Below are positions 24,985 through 35,656 of a DNA stretch of 64,000 bases, one piece after another. The notes under the pieces were generated by a model. That model was not told the origin of the DNA. It made no database searches and worked only from the letters and a program-made list of their open reading frames with translations. The position numbers were made by a program, and so were the translations under genes. This stretch comes from Hymenobacter tibetensis (GTDB taxonomy: Bacteria > Bacteroidota > Bacteroidia > Cytophagales > Hymenobacteraceae): the NCBI RefSeq assembly GCF_022827545.1, contig NZ_CP094669.1, positions 2,384,001 through 2,448,000 on the forward strand, in the 5' to 3' direction. Positions within the stretch are counted from its first letter, which is position 1. The number at the start of each line of letters is the position of its first letter.

Positions 24985-25842
24985 ATGAAGAACCTATTTC
25001 GCCCCTTTCTTACTTACATCGGGCTTGCGCTAGCAGCACTGGCAACTGGCTGCGGCTCCGATGGACCTGAGCCTTCGTTAGCAGCCGGTGAGGAGCACCT
25101 AGCTCTAGGCAACCCTAGCGGTGCAACAACTAACGTAGCACAGCCTACTAATTATTTGCTGCTTAAACCAGAATACGCCCTGAGCTACCATCGTACCCGA
25201 GGCATCCCCAACTGGGTGAGCTGGCACCTAGAAACAGCTGATATGGGTTCGGCTGCCCGGCAGGATGACTTTCGTCCTGATAATACCCTGCCCGCTAGCT
25301 GGTATCAGGTGATGGGAAGCAGCTACAGCAGTTCTGGCTTCGATAGGGGGCATCATTGCCCTTCAGCCGACCGGACAGCCACTACAGCAGCTAATTCCGC
25401 CACATTTCTGATGACCAATATGCTGCCCCAGGCTCCTAACCTTAACCAACGGACGTGGGCGGGCCTGGAAGAATACTGCCGTAAGCTGGCTCGCGCCGGT
25501 AGCGAGCTGTATATAGTGATGGGAAGTTATGGTGCGGGTGGCACAGGCTCCCAAGGCATGGCTACTACCTTAGACCAAGGGCGGGTTACGGTTCCGGCAC
25601 GGGTGTGGAAGGTGGTGGTGGTGCTACCCACTGGGAAGGACGATGCTACCCGGGTGACAAATGCAACTCGTGTAATTGCAGTTGATGTACCCAACCAGAA
25701 CACGGTGTCAGCGGCATGGGGTGGCTACCGCACGAGCGTGGATGCGATTGAAGCAGCCACCGGCTTGGATCTGCTTTCGGCCGTGAAGCCGGCTGTGCAG
25801 TCTACGCTGGAAGCTCAAACAGACAACGGCCCTACCCAGTAG
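24985..25842 (+). CDS. Lipoprotein DNA/RNA non-specific endonuclease (NucA type)
   Basis: 285 residues. A lipoprotein signal with lipobox LATGC (Cys23) anchors it outside the cytoplasm. The beta-beta-alpha-metal core is intact: DRGHHCPSADRT with the catalytic His, then TNMLPQAPNLNQRTWAGLE with the metal-binding Asn, and ELYIVMGSYG. Such enzymes degrade DNA and RNA in the periplasm or outside for nutrients. It stands alone right of the element scar, preceded by a perfect hairpin and a -7 element close to the ATG. The C-terminal 20 residues are low complexity. Confidence 0.92.
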   Translation: MKNLFRPFLTYIGLALAALATGCGSDGPEPSLAAGEEHLALGNPSGATTNVAQPTNYLLLKPEYALSYHRTRGIPNWVSWHLETADMGSAARQDDFRPDNTLPASWYQVMGSSYSSSGFDRGHHCPSADRTATTAANSATFLMTNMLPQAPNLNQRTWAGLEEYCRKLARAGSELYIVMGSYGAGGTGSQGMATTLDQGRVTVPARVWKVVVVLPTGKDDATRVTNATRVIAVDVPNQNTVSAAWGGYRTSVDAIEAATGLDLLSAVKPAVQSTLEAQTDNGPTQ

Positions 25843-25933
25843 ATCGGCTGTCAATTAGAAAGTAAGCTGTAGCCCAAAAGGAAAGCTCGAAAGCAAGGAC
25901 AGTATACTGCGTCTGGTTAGCACGCGCCTATTG

Positions 25934-26173
25934 CTATTCAGAACTATCTGGTGGGGTAGGCAAGGGCATCCAATGGGTAACTCCTTTTATGTAACGGTTG
26001 ACCCCATTGGGGTCGGGAGCCACAAACATATGCTTGGATTTAGCTGTGGTAGGGGGCTTGAACGCAGCTACTGTCACTTGTTGCCAGGCTGCGGGGGCGT
26101 ATACCAACACTTGTTGATACGGCTGAGGAAGCTGTTCGGCTCGTGCAATCCAAATGGAATCGGATACATTCAT
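25934..26173 (-). CDS. Small DUF551-like protein
   Basis: 79 residues from the ATG at 26173. The pattern IWI-x6-LPQPYQQVLVYAP ... VTHWMPLPTPP is that of DUF551 proteins (W-I-x-LP-x-VLVY ... THW-x-PLPxPP), small proteins frequent in phages and mobile elements. An upstream in-frame start at 26260 is possible but that part reads as non-coding. Function unknown. No partner genes nearby; the region around it is gene-poor. Confidence 0.6.
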   Translation of the reverse strand: MNVSDSIWIARAEQLPQPYQQVLVYAPAAWQQVTVAAFKPPTTAKSKHMFVAPDPNGVNRYIKGVTHWMPLPTPPDSSE

Positions 26174-26463
26174 ATTTCCAAAGGTGGATGCCACAAGGGC
26201 TATCAATATCCTGAAGTAACTAGGCCAGCAGTGTAAAGAGCTACAGTCGTAATAGCCCAAGACAACACAGGCAATGGAGGTGCACTGTACGCAAGTTTAG
26301 CTGGTGTGTTAGTTAGTTTTTAATTTGATAGCATGGGAAGTGCCGTTAGCAAGGACGCTCGTTTGCTCCCAGAAGCATGCTATACCACGCAGTACAGCGT
26401 AAGCAAAGCATTGCACTTAGGCCTGTAGGGAGTCAAGAAGAAAAGAAGCTATGTGAAGATTGG
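26174..26463. other. 290-bp gap, nothing recognised
   Basis: No gene-like frame or strong structure was found between the DUF551-like gene and the terminator at 26464. Confidence 0.4.
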
Positions 26464-26494
26464 AAAAGCCCCATCTAAGCTAGATGGGGCTTTT
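26464..26494. terminator. Perfect 14-bp terminator hairpin
   Basis: AAAAGCCCCATCTA / TAGATGGGGCTTTT with a 3-nt loop; active in both directions by composition. The gene it ended is no longer recognisable. Confidence 0.75.
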
Positions 26495-26497
26495 CGT

Positions 26498-26727
26498 AAT
26501 GCTGCCAACGGGTTGGCGAAAGACGAAGAAGGTAACCTGACCCGTACCACCGACGGCGGCCTCACCTGGACCCCGGTACTGCCAACGGGCCCGCTGCATG
26601 TAACCGGCCTCGACAACGTGCCTGGTACTAGCACCTACGTCTCGGTAGGAATAACCGGCGAGATAGGTACGTGCTGGAGCTAACCACACCAGACGGCCCT
26701 GTGCGGCAGAAACTAGTGGTGCGGTAG
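26498..26727 (+). pseudogene. Remnant of a secreted BNR-repeat protein with T9SS tail
   Basis: One frame (about 26498-26670) reads NGLAKDEEGNLTRTTDGGLTW, a BNR/Asp-box repeat, then TGLDNVPGTSTYVSVG. After a shift of frame, 26671-26727 reads VLELTTPDGPVRQKLVVR and a stop, the final strand of a type IX secretion sorting domain. The start, most repeats and most of the sorting domain are missing. A real terminator follows at 26757. So a large exported protein gene has been deleted down to about 230 bp. Confidence 0.65.
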
Positions 26728-26756
26728 CAGGAAAACCTGAACGCTATCAGCTACTT

Positions 26757-26793
26757 AAAAGCCTCTTTTCCAGCGCGGGAAGGAGGCTTTTTT
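26757..26793 (+). terminator. Terminator after the decayed T9SS gene
   Basis: Stem AAAAGCCTC ... GGAGGCTTTT with inner pairing TTTTCC/GGGAA and a T-run. Confidence 0.65.
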
Positions 26794-26875
26794 CGTGGTC
26801 GGTTTTAAGTGGATTTTTTACGGGAGTTATATAGCATAATTGTGGCAAACGCTGGCAAAAACGCAATAAAATCGG

Positions 26876-26883
26876 TACTTTTG
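26876..26883 (+). promoter_or_regulatory. -7 promoter element for gyrB
   Basis: TACTTTTG, 36 bp before the gyrB ATG. Confidence 0.55.
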
Positions 26884-26903
26884 TAGGATAGCACAACCGC
26901 TAA

Positions 26904-28895
<1,992 letters not shown>

Positions 28896-28905
28896 CGGTA
28901 CAAGG

Positions 28906-28934
28906 AAAGGCCCGCTACAAAGCGGGCCTTTTTC
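28906..28934 (+). terminator. gyrB terminator
   Basis: Perfect AAAGGCCCGCT / AGCGGGCCTTT, 4-nt loop, then T-run. Confidence 0.85.
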
Positions 28935-28957
28935 GTTGATAACTGACGTGACAACAA

Positions 28958-29368
28958 ATGGAAACGCACGTAACACAACAAGTGAAACCAATGCGGCACA
29001 ACATTTCTTCTGGAGCACCTTGGGAAGCAGTAGTAGGATATTCGCGGGCGGTGCGGGTCGGGAACGTCGTGGAAGTGGTGGGCACTACGGCGCAGGATGG
29101 TGAGTTAATAACTGGTACCGATGCCTACGCCCAAACCAAACACATTCTGGAGAAGATAAGCGCGGCCTTGCTGGAGGCTGGAGCAGCGCTAACCGACGTC
29201 GTGCGGACCCGGATTTACGTAACGGATATTTCACAGTGGGAAAGTGTTGGCCGGGCGCACGGCGAAGTATTCAAGGATATCCGACCGGCTTCGAGCATGG
29301 TGGAAGTCCGAGCCCTAATCGACGAGCGGTTGTTGGTGGAAATAGAGGCAACGGCCATCATTTCTTAA
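28958..29368 (+). CDS. RidA-family protein (YjgF/YER057c/UK114)
   Basis: 136 residues. Family motifs: [62 protein letters not shown] and [24 protein letters not shown] with the Arg that binds the substrate carboxylate (VRTRIYV region). Classic RidA hydrolyses reactive imines and enamines; many paralogues have other or unknown roles. The ATG at 28958 is used; one at 28991 (MRHNISSG) would give a more standard N-terminus. No operon partner is evident; ppk1 begins 67 bp downstream. Confidence 0.9.
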   Translation: METHVTQQVKPMRHNISSGAPWEAVVGYSRAVRVGNVVEVVGTTAQDGELITGTDAYAQTKHILEKISAALLEAGAALTDVVRTRIYVTDISQWESVGRAHGEVFKDIRPASSMVEVRALIDERLLVEIEATAIIS

Positions 29369-29435
29369 CCTTGAAATGCCCTTTCCGGGCTGTAAACCCG
29401 TATCTTACCCCGCTTTTCTGCCCTGCCTTAGTACT

Positions 29436-31769
29436 ATGAAGCTATTCAAATCTGCCGACCTCATTCGCAAAAGCAAATACATCAGCCGCGACCTTAGCTG
29501 GCTGCGTTTCAACTACCGGGTACTCGACCAAGCCAAGGACCCAGGCCGGACGCTGTTTGACCGGTTGCGGTTCCTGAGCATCACGTCTTCCAACCTCGAT
29601 GAGTTCTTTATGATTCGGGTGGGTTCGCTCTATAATTACCTCGACTACGGCAAAGAGCGGGTGGACTACTCGGGACTGCGCGAGTTGCCTTTCCGCCGCA
29701 AGCTGCTCGATTTTGCCCACCGTTTCGTAAACGACCAGTCGCTGACCTATCTCAACGAATTGAAGCCGCAGTTTGAAAAGAACGGCTTCAATGTGTTGAA
29801 GATGGAGGACTTAACCGAGGTGGAACTCAAGAAGGTGGATGGCTACTTCAAGAACACCATCTTCCCGCTGCTTACACCCATGGTGTATGACTCCTACCAT
29901 GGTTTCCCGCTGATGATGAATCAGATGCTGATTTTGGGCGTAGTAACGCGCACCGGCAGCGGCGACCTGGAAACCGAGAAAGGGCAGGAGCGGCTCACCT
30001 TCGTGCAGATTCCACAGAACCTGTCGCGCTTCTTCGAACTAAGCCGCAAGGACAAGGTAATGTTTGTGCCCATCGAGGAAATCGTGCGCGCCAACCTGCC
30101 CAAGCTGTTCCGCAACGTCAGCATCGAGTCGGCCGATTTGTTCCGCATCACGCGCAATGGCGACTTCACGCTGGAAGAGTCGGAAGATATTGATACCGAC
30201 TTCATCAAGGAATTGCAGCAGGGCCTCAAAACCCGTAAGCGGGGCCGGGTGGTACGGCTGGAAGTGGAGTCCAACACGTCGGCACTGCTAATGTCGGTGC
30301 TGAAGGAGCGGTGGAAGATTGACAACGGCAACGTGTTCGTTATCAACTCCCTGATCGACTTGAAGGGCCTGCTGCAAATCTTGAAGCACCCCAACTTCCG
30401 GAACCGGGGCTCGCGCCTGCCTGCACCGGTACCCCCCCTTAGCTTGCCTGAAGGAGCTGACGAAAACCTGTTCGAATACCTCAAGCACCACGACGTACTG
30501 CTGCACCACCCCTACAACAGCATCGAGCCGATGGTGCGGTTGCTGGAGCAGGCTGCCGAAGACCCACAGGTGCTGGGTATCAAGCAAACCATCTACCGCC
30601 TCGCCGAAGACTCGCGGGTGTCGGCCGCGCTGTTGAAGGCAGCTGAGAACGGCAAGCATGTATCGGTGTTGTTTGAAATCAAGGCCCGCTTCGATGAGGA
30701 GCGCAATATCCGGGAAGGCGCACGGCTAGAAAAGGCAGGTTGCTTTGTCATTTATGGGGTGTCGAAATACAAGACGCACACCAAAATGCTGATGATTATC
30801 CGCAAGGAAGGGGAGAAGGTGACGCGCTACATGCACATCGGCTCGGGCAACTACAACGAGCAGACCAGCAAACTCTACACCGACGTAAGCCTGCTCACAA
30901 CCAACGATGTGTACGGCCACGACGTGTCGGAATTCTTTAACGTCATCACGGGTCATTCTCAGCCCGACGACTACGAGTACCTTATCACGGCGCCCAAAGA
31001 CATGCGCCAGCAACTCATTCACCTCATTCGGGAGGAAGTGAAGCACGCCAAAAAAGGCTTGCCAAGTGGCATCGTCATGAAGATGAACTCCTTGGAAGAC
31101 AAGGAGATGATAGACGAGTTCTACCGCGCTTCCAAAGCCGGCGTGCCCATCCGGTTCATTGTGCGTGGTATCTGCTGCTTGCGGCCGGGCCGGCCAGGGT
31201 TGAGCGAGAATATCGAGGTGCGCAGCATCGTCGGCGACTTGTTGGAACACTCGCGCCTGTTCTACTTCCACCAAGCTGGGCAGCCCAAAGTGTACGCTGG
31301 CTCTGCCGACGTGATGGTGCGCTCCTTCGACCGGCGCATTGAGGCGTTGTTTCTGATTGCAAATCCGCAGATCAAGCGCGAAGCTATCAGCATTCTGATG
31401 ATGAACTTGCTCGACAATCAGAATTCCTACAACATGCGCGAAGATGGCGCCTACATCCGCCGTCAGCCGGCACCTAACGAGCCCATCGTGAACGTGCACC
31501 GCGACTTTTACCGCCGCGACGACGACCGATTGGCTGCCGCTACGCCCGAAGGATTGCTGGCTTTGCTACAGCAGGTAACAGTGCGGACCAAGGAAGAAGA
31601 GAATGCCGCGGTTGTGGGCAGTGAGACGGCTATTGTGGACGTAGACTGTGAAACGGACGCTACAGAAGCTGATATTCCGGGAGAGGAAGCCGCTGAGCAA
31701 GAATCCGTGGCTTATCCTGTCATTGTTGGCGACGGAGATGAAAGCAGCCTGAATATACCAAATGTGTAA
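29436..31769 (+). CDS. ppk1: Polyphosphate kinase 1
   Basis: 777 residues from ATG 29436 (MKLFKSADL); an earlier frame start lacks family similarity. N domain (YISRDLSWLRFNYRVLDQA, SNLDEFFMIRVG), head domain, and the two C domains with the autophosphorylated His in YMHIGSGNYNEQTSKLYTD and the second-site region VRGICCLRPG. It polymerises the gamma-phosphate of ATP into polyphosphate. The last ~75 residues form an acidic low-complexity tail (EEENAAVVGSE, EEAAEQESVAYP) not needed for the known reaction. It converges on ppx, the polyphosphate-degrading enzyme, with a 70-nt palindrome between them. Confidence 0.96.
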   Translation: MKLFKSADLIRKSKYISRDLSWLRFNYRVLDQAKDPGRTLFDRLRFLSITSSNLDEFFMIRVGSLYNYLDYGKERVDYSGLRELPFRRKLLDFAHRFVNDQSLTYLNELKPQFEKNGFNVLKMEDLTEVELKKVDGYFKNTIFPLLTPMVYDSYHGFPLMMNQMLILGVVTRTGSGDLETEKGQERLTFVQIPQNLSRFFELSRKDKVMFVPIEEIVRANLPKLFRNVSIESADLFRITRNGDFTLEESEDIDTDFIKELQQGLKTRKRGRVVRLEVESNTSALLMSVLKERWKIDNGNVFVINSLIDLKGLLQILKHPNFRNRGSRLPAPVPPLSLPEGADENLFEYLKHHDVLLHHPYNSIEPMVRLLEQAAEDPQVLGIKQTIYRLAEDSRVSAALLKAAENGKHVSVLFEIKARFDEERNIREGARLEKAGCFVIYGVSKYKTHTKMLMIIRKEGEKVTRYMHIGSGNYNEQTSKLYTDVSLLTTNDVYGHDVSEFFNVITGHSQPDDYEYLITAPKDMRQQLIHLIREEVKHAKKGLPSGIVMKMNSLEDKEMIDEFYRASKAGVPIRFIVRGICCLRPGRPGLSENIEVRSIVGDLLEHSRLFYFHQAGQPKVYAGSADVMVRSFDRRIEALFLIANPQIKREAISILMMNLLDNQNSYNMREDGAYIRRQPAPNEPIVNVHRDFYRRDDDRLAAATPEGLLALLQQVTVRTKEEENAAVVGSETAIVDVDCETDATEADIPGEEAAEQESVAYPVIVGDGDESSLNIPNV

Positions 31770-31775
31770 ATAGTT

Positions 31776-31845
31776 GCTTTACAGCGAGAAAGCCTGGTTT
31801 GCATCCTCCCAGGAGGATACAAACCAGGCTTTCTCGCTGTAAAGC
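31776..31845. terminator. 70-nt near-perfect palindrome between ppk1 and ppx
   Basis: Left half 31776-31810 pairs with right half 31811-31845 in 33 of 35 positions with essentially no loop. It lies between two stop codons and should terminate both convergent transcripts. Confidence 0.85.
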
Positions 31846-31868
31846 AGTCTTATTGTCTAGGACGTTGC

Positions 31869-32864
31869 CTATTCCACCTCGGTTGGGCGCGTTTGCGGCG
31901 CGGGGAACGGGATGGATTTAGAATGGTCTTGGCGGGAACGGATTTCGTCGAAGTGCTCCTCGAACAGCGTCTGGAGCATGCCATCTTTCAAGCCGATGTC
32001 GGGCACTATCATTTGGTGCACGTTGGCCCACTCCATGGAGGAGAGGTAGATGTGGCCAGCCGGTACTATCACGTCGGCCCGGTCGGGGTTGAGCATGGCT
32101 ACGTTCACCCGCTCGTCCATGCTCATGCTCGTGAGGTTGTGTAGCACAGTGGCAATACGGCGGCGCGTAACGGGCTTGTCTAGCTGGTTTTGCGCAATGC
32201 TGTAGAGCTTGTTGATATTGCCGCCGGTACCGATGGCGCGCGTAACGTGGTAGCGGCGGGCGTTTTCCTTTACCCACTCTTCCATCCGTTGCCAGAGGTC
32301 GTTTTGGGCGCCCGTAGACGCTAGGCCACTTTCCTCTTGCTGCATCCGCCGAATCGAGCCAATCTCAAAGGACTGCGACGCTACTTTGCGCCGGTCGTGG
32401 TAGATGTTGAACTCGGTGCTGCCGCCGCCTACGTCGATGTGGAGATAGTGCTTTTTGTCTTCCAGCAGATGTTCGATAACGCGGTTGATGTAGGCTGCTT
32501 CGGCTTGCCCATCAATTACCTGCACCGTCATCCCAAGCTCTTGCTGAATACGGGCCGCTACTTCGGTGCCATTGGCGGCCGTACGCATGGCGGAAGTGGC
32601 GCAAACGAGGTAGTGGTTGGGGGCCACATCGTGCACTTCCATCAGCAGCTTTAGGGCGTGCAGAAACTTGATGAACTTGTCTTGTTTCTTCTCGGAAATG
32701 GTGCCGGTAGCAAACACATCTTCGCCGAGCCGCAGCGGATAGCGCACATATTCCACGCGCTTGAGGCGGTACCGGTCGCCGTAATGGAGGACTGCTGAAA
32801 TCTGGCAACGGACGGCGTTGGAGCCAATGTCAATAGCGGCCAGTTTCAGTAGTGGATACTCCAT
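31869..32864 (-). CDS. Ppx/GppA family exopolyphosphatase
   Basis: 331 residues from ATG 32864 (MEYPLLKLAAIDIGSNAVR). This start is preferred to one 11 codons earlier because the -7 element at 32895-32902 would overlap the longer coding sequence. Actin-like ATPase fold motifs: AAIDIGSNAVRC, CATSAMRTAANG, and HIDVGGGSTEFNIY (phosphate loop). It removes terminal phosphates from polyphosphate or from pppGpp. Only the two N-terminal actin-like domains are present; the long C-terminal HD-like domain of E. coli Ppx is absent. Convergent with ppk1. Confidence 0.93.
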   Translation of the reverse strand: MEYPLLKLAAIDIGSNAVRCQISAVLHYGDRYRLKRVEYVRYPLRLGEDVFATGTISEKKQDKFIKFLHALKLLMEVHDVAPNHYLVCATSAMRTAANGTEVAARIQQELGMTVQVIDGQAEAAYINRVIEHLLEDKKHYLHIDVGGGSTEFNIYHDRRKVASQSFEIGSIRRMQQEESGLASTGAQNDLWQRMEEWVKENARRYHVTRAIGTGGNINKLYSIAQNQLDKPVTRRRIATVLHNLTSMSMDERVNVAMLNPDRADVIVPAGHIYLSSMEWANVHQMIVPDIGLKDGMLQTLFEEHFDEIRSRQDHSKSIPFPAPQTRPTEVE

Positions 32865-32894
32865 CAGGAAGGAATGTAAGGTGATAAATCCAGC

Positions 32895-32902
32895 CAAAGA
32901 TA
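32895..32902 (-). promoter_or_regulatory. -7 promoter element for ppx
   Basis: Minus strand TATCTTTG, 31 bp upstream of the chosen ATG; this sets the start of the ppx gene. Confidence 0.55.
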
Positions 32903-33248
32903 GCCGTTTGATGAAAGCAGACCATCTTTTCTTGAATTTTTCCCATCCGCGCCTCGATACTAGCGCGTCCGCAACAGCAAGTTTTCTACGACCATCCTAC
33001 CTGCTGGCAAGACCTTACTGGAAGAGGTTACCGCAACCTTCTCGCTGTTACTCAGTCAGTACATGATGGCGCCTTTGGTAACCTAGCAGAGCATGAAAGT
33101 AGGTAGCTAGCAAGAGTAGATACTCTATTGGGGCCAAACAAAAAATATCTACCAAGTACCTCTTGCCACCAGCTATATAGTGAAACGAGCGTGGTTGCTA
33201 CTGTAGCAACCAACCGCTACCTTGGTAAAGCACTGATAGCGGCGTCTT
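32903..33248. other. 346-bp gap, nothing recognised
   Basis: Divergent intergenic region between ppx and the membrane-protein gene. No gene-like frame, hairpin or clear rightward -7 element was seen. Confidence 0.4.
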
Positions 33249-33983
33249 ATGAGCCTCAACCTTTACTACATTACCACACCAACGGCGCCGTGGGTTAGCA
33301 TCCTGTTTGTAGCAACTACGTTGCTCACTCTTGGTCTGCTTATGCGCTTATTACGGAATGCGGGTTTCGCCATGTTGCCGTGGCTGATTGGGATTGTGGG
33401 GTGGCTGACAGTACAAGCAGTGGTGGCGCGAGCGGGTTTCTATCAGCAACTGGAGCATGTACCACCGCGGTTAGTTGTTTTCGGTATTTTGCCATCGGTG
33501 GTGCTTATCGTGTATTGGCTGATTGGTGCACGCGGCCGAGAAGTGAGTGGTCGTTTGAGCGTGGCGGATCTTACGGAACTGAGTGTGGTGCGGGTGCCAG
33601 TGGAAATCGTGCTTTATGCGCTGGCCGGCTACCATTTGGTGCCCACCTTGATGACTTTTGAAGGGTTGAATTTTGATATTCTTTCCGGGCTTACTGCTCC
33701 GTTGGTTGCGTATGCATACGGGCGCAATTGGCTCGGGCGCGGTGGCATGTTGGCGTGGCACGCGGTGGCTTTTTGCTTGTTGATAACCATTGTAGTGCTG
33801 GCGCTGCTGTCGGCTCCTACGCCGCTACAACAACTAGCCTTCGAGCAACCCAACGTGGCAGTGCTGCAATTTCCATTCGTATGGCTGCCTGTTTTTGTGG
33901 TGCCCGTGGTAGCCTTTACGCATGTGGTGTCCTTCTACCGTCTGCTGACGTTGAGCCGTGAACTACACCCCACAACCGCTTAG
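33249..33983 (+). CDS. Multi-pass membrane protein, unknown
   Basis: 244 residues with about seven hydrophobic segments (near 15-33, 40-60, 75-93, 112-132, 140-160, 170-190, 210-232). There are no catalytic motifs I recognise. Short cytoplasmic or periplasmic loops carry Arg (LMRLLRNAG, IGARGREVSG). It lies 104 bp before an AraC-type regulator on the same strand but with no tight coupling. Integral inner-membrane protein of unknown role. Confidence 0.8.
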   Translation: MSLNLYYITTPTAPWVSILFVATTLLTLGLLMRLLRNAGFAMLPWLIGIVGWLTVQAVVARAGFYQQLEHVPPRLVVFGILPSVVLIVYWLIGARGREVSGRLSVADLTELSVVRVPVEIVLYALAGYHLVPTLMTFEGLNFDILSGLTAPLVAYAYGRNWLGRGGMLAWHAVAFCLLITIVVLALLSAPTPLQQLAFEQPNVAVLQFPFVWLPVFVVPVVAFTHVVSFYRLLTLSRELHPTTA

Positions 33984-34087
33984 CCAGTTATCCCGACGGT
34001 AAGCAGGAACCCACTACGGGCGAAATATGAAGCGCGGTCCAAGGCCAGTACATCGGTTTATTCTCATTTCAGGCAAACTACCACGTC

Positions 34088-34894
34088 ATGCGCTTTCAGC
34101 AATTTGCTCCTCCCACCTATCTGAGCCAGTATATCCGCTACTTCTGGCTGCTGGAAAGCACTGGTGAAAGTGTCGAGGTGAAAACGTTTCGTATGATTGC
34201 TGATGGGTATCCGGGCCTTATTTTTCAGCAAACAGACCAGAGCCTCTTCCGAGACCAAGCGCAAAAAGAGTGGCCGCGTGCCCTGCTCTACGGCCAGACC
34301 GTCAGCCCTGGCGACATTCAAATGCAAGGCCCAGTGCGGACGCTCGGTGTTTACTTCCATCCAAGCGCCCTGACAACCATTTTTGGATTCAACGCTGATC
34401 AACTAACCGATGCTTGCCTCGACCTCACGTTGCTGTCAACCCGCCTGCCAGAACAGCTGTTGAATACCGAATCGGTGGTCCACCAAATACAGGTAATAGC
34501 CGACTATTTGGGGACATTGATTCAACGGAACAAGCTGGCTGCCGACCCGCAGATTCAGCATGCGCTCCAGCAACTGCAAAGGTCGGGCGGCCACATTGCC
34601 TTACCGGCCTTGCAGCAGAGCCTGAGTATATCGGAGCGTAGTTTTCAGCGTAGATTCAAGCAGCAGGTAGGCATTGCGCCCAACTTGTTTTCCCGAATCT
34701 GCCGTTTCCAGGTCGCGCTGAACCAGCTGCGGAGCCGCCAGTACCAGAAGCTTTCGGATGTGGCTTTCGAAAACGACTATGCTGATCAGTCTCATTTCAT
34801 CCGCGCATTCCAGGAATTTGCGGGTTGTTCGCCGTATCAATACCAAAAGAGGGCCAACGAGCTAGTAGCTAATTTCCCGGAGCTGATTCGGTAG
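34088..34894 (+). CDS. AraC-family transcription regulator
   Basis: 268 residues. An N-terminal sensor-type domain (YLSQYIRYFWLLE, MIADGYPGLIFQQTD, VRTLGVYFHPSAL; the DUF6597-like pattern) is followed by the two-helix-turn-helix AraC domain: LQQSLSISERSFQRRFKQQVGIAPNLFSRICRF and LSDVAFENDYADQSHFIRAFQEFAGCSPYQY. A cytoplasmic one-component regulator. The next gene (an NAD(P)-binding protein) starts 69 bp downstream and is its most likely target or operon mate. The inducer is unknown. Confidence 0.93.
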   Translation: MRFQQFAPPTYLSQYIRYFWLLESTGESVEVKTFRMIADGYPGLIFQQTDQSLFRDQAQKEWPRALLYGQTVSPGDIQMQGPVRTLGVYFHPSALTTIFGFNADQLTDACLDLTLLSTRLPEQLLNTESVVHQIQVIADYLGTLIQRNKLAADPQIQHALQQLQRSGGHIALPALQQSLSISERSFQRRFKQQVGIAPNLFSRICRFQVALNQLRSRQYQKLSDVAFENDYADQSHFIRAFQEFAGCSPYQYQKRANELVANFPELIR

Positions 34895-34963
34895 GGCTGT
34901 CGGTTTCGTTCTATTTTGCCGCTGTTGGGTGCTCGTCTTTTGTTGAAAAAACAAACAGACACC

Positions 34964-35593
34964 ATGAAAGCACTCGTTTTTGGCTCAACGGGCGGCACCG
35001 GCCGCCAACTAGTAGAGCAGGCTCTTACGCAGGGCCATACCGTCACGGCATTTGCCCGCAACCCGCAGAAAATCAAGTTTGAGCACCCAAACTTGCGAGT
35101 TGTGCAAGGGGATGTGCTGGATGTAGCGGCGGTGAAGCAGGCAATAGTGGGGCAGGAGGTCGTGCTGTCGGCTTTGGGGGCACCCGCTGCCCAAAAAGAT
35201 GCCGTACGTTCCGAGGGAACCCGCAACATTATCAGGGCGATGGAGCAGACCGGGGTGCGGCGCTTTATTTGTTTGACCACACTCGGTATCGGGGACAGCA
35301 AACCGGCCTTGCCGTTCGCCTACAAGTACCTGCTAGTGCCGCTGTTTCTGCGCCAAGCCTTTGCCGACTCGGAGTTGCAAGAGCAATGTATTCAACAAAG
35401 CAGCTTGGAGTGGACTATTGCCCGCCCCGGTACCCTCACCAACGGCCAGCGTACCGGCGAGTATCACCACGGATTTCCGGCCACTCAAAAGGGACTCAAA
35501 ATCAAAATATCCCGCGCCGATGTAGCCGATTTCATGCTCCGGCAGCTACAAGACACTACATACCTTTATAAGGCGGCTTCGCTGTCGTACTAA
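34964..35593 (+). CDS. NAD(P)-binding SDR-like protein (atypical)
   Basis: 209 residues from ATG 34964, which begins the Rossmann fold at once (MKALVFGSTGGTGRQLVEQAL, GxxGGTG nucleotide motif). It also shows VVQGDVLDVAAVKQAI, VVLSALGAP, FICLTTLGIGDSK and WTIARPGTLTNG, as in the NAD(P)H-binding (NmrA/atypical SDR) group related to biliverdin-reductase-B and quinone-reductase-like proteins. There is no canonical YxxxK pair. Probably a redox sensor or small reductase. Downstream of the AraC regulator; its stop codon is the first part of a 64-nt palindrome. Confidence 0.88.
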   Translation: MKALVFGSTGGTGRQLVEQALTQGHTVTAFARNPQKIKFEHPNLRVVQGDVLDVAAVKQAIVGQEVVLSALGAPAAQKDAVRSEGTRNIIRAMEQTGVRRFICLTTLGIGDSKPALPFAYKYLLVPLFLRQAFADSELQEQCIQQSSLEWTIARPGTLTNGQRTGEYHHGFPATQKGLKIKISRADVADFMLRQLQDTTYLYKAASLSY

Positions 35594-35656
35594 CAACTAG
35601 GTTAACCAACGGGCCGGTTTGCTACAGCAGACCGGCCCGTTGGTTAACCTAGTTGT
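35593..35656. terminator. 64-nt palindrome overlapping two stop codons
   Basis: Left 35593-35624 pairs with right 35625-35656 except two positions near the centre (one a G-T). It starts on the last base of the SDR-like gene stop codon and contains the TAG stop of the leftward barrel gene (35649-35651). Bidirectional terminator. Confidence 0.85.
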
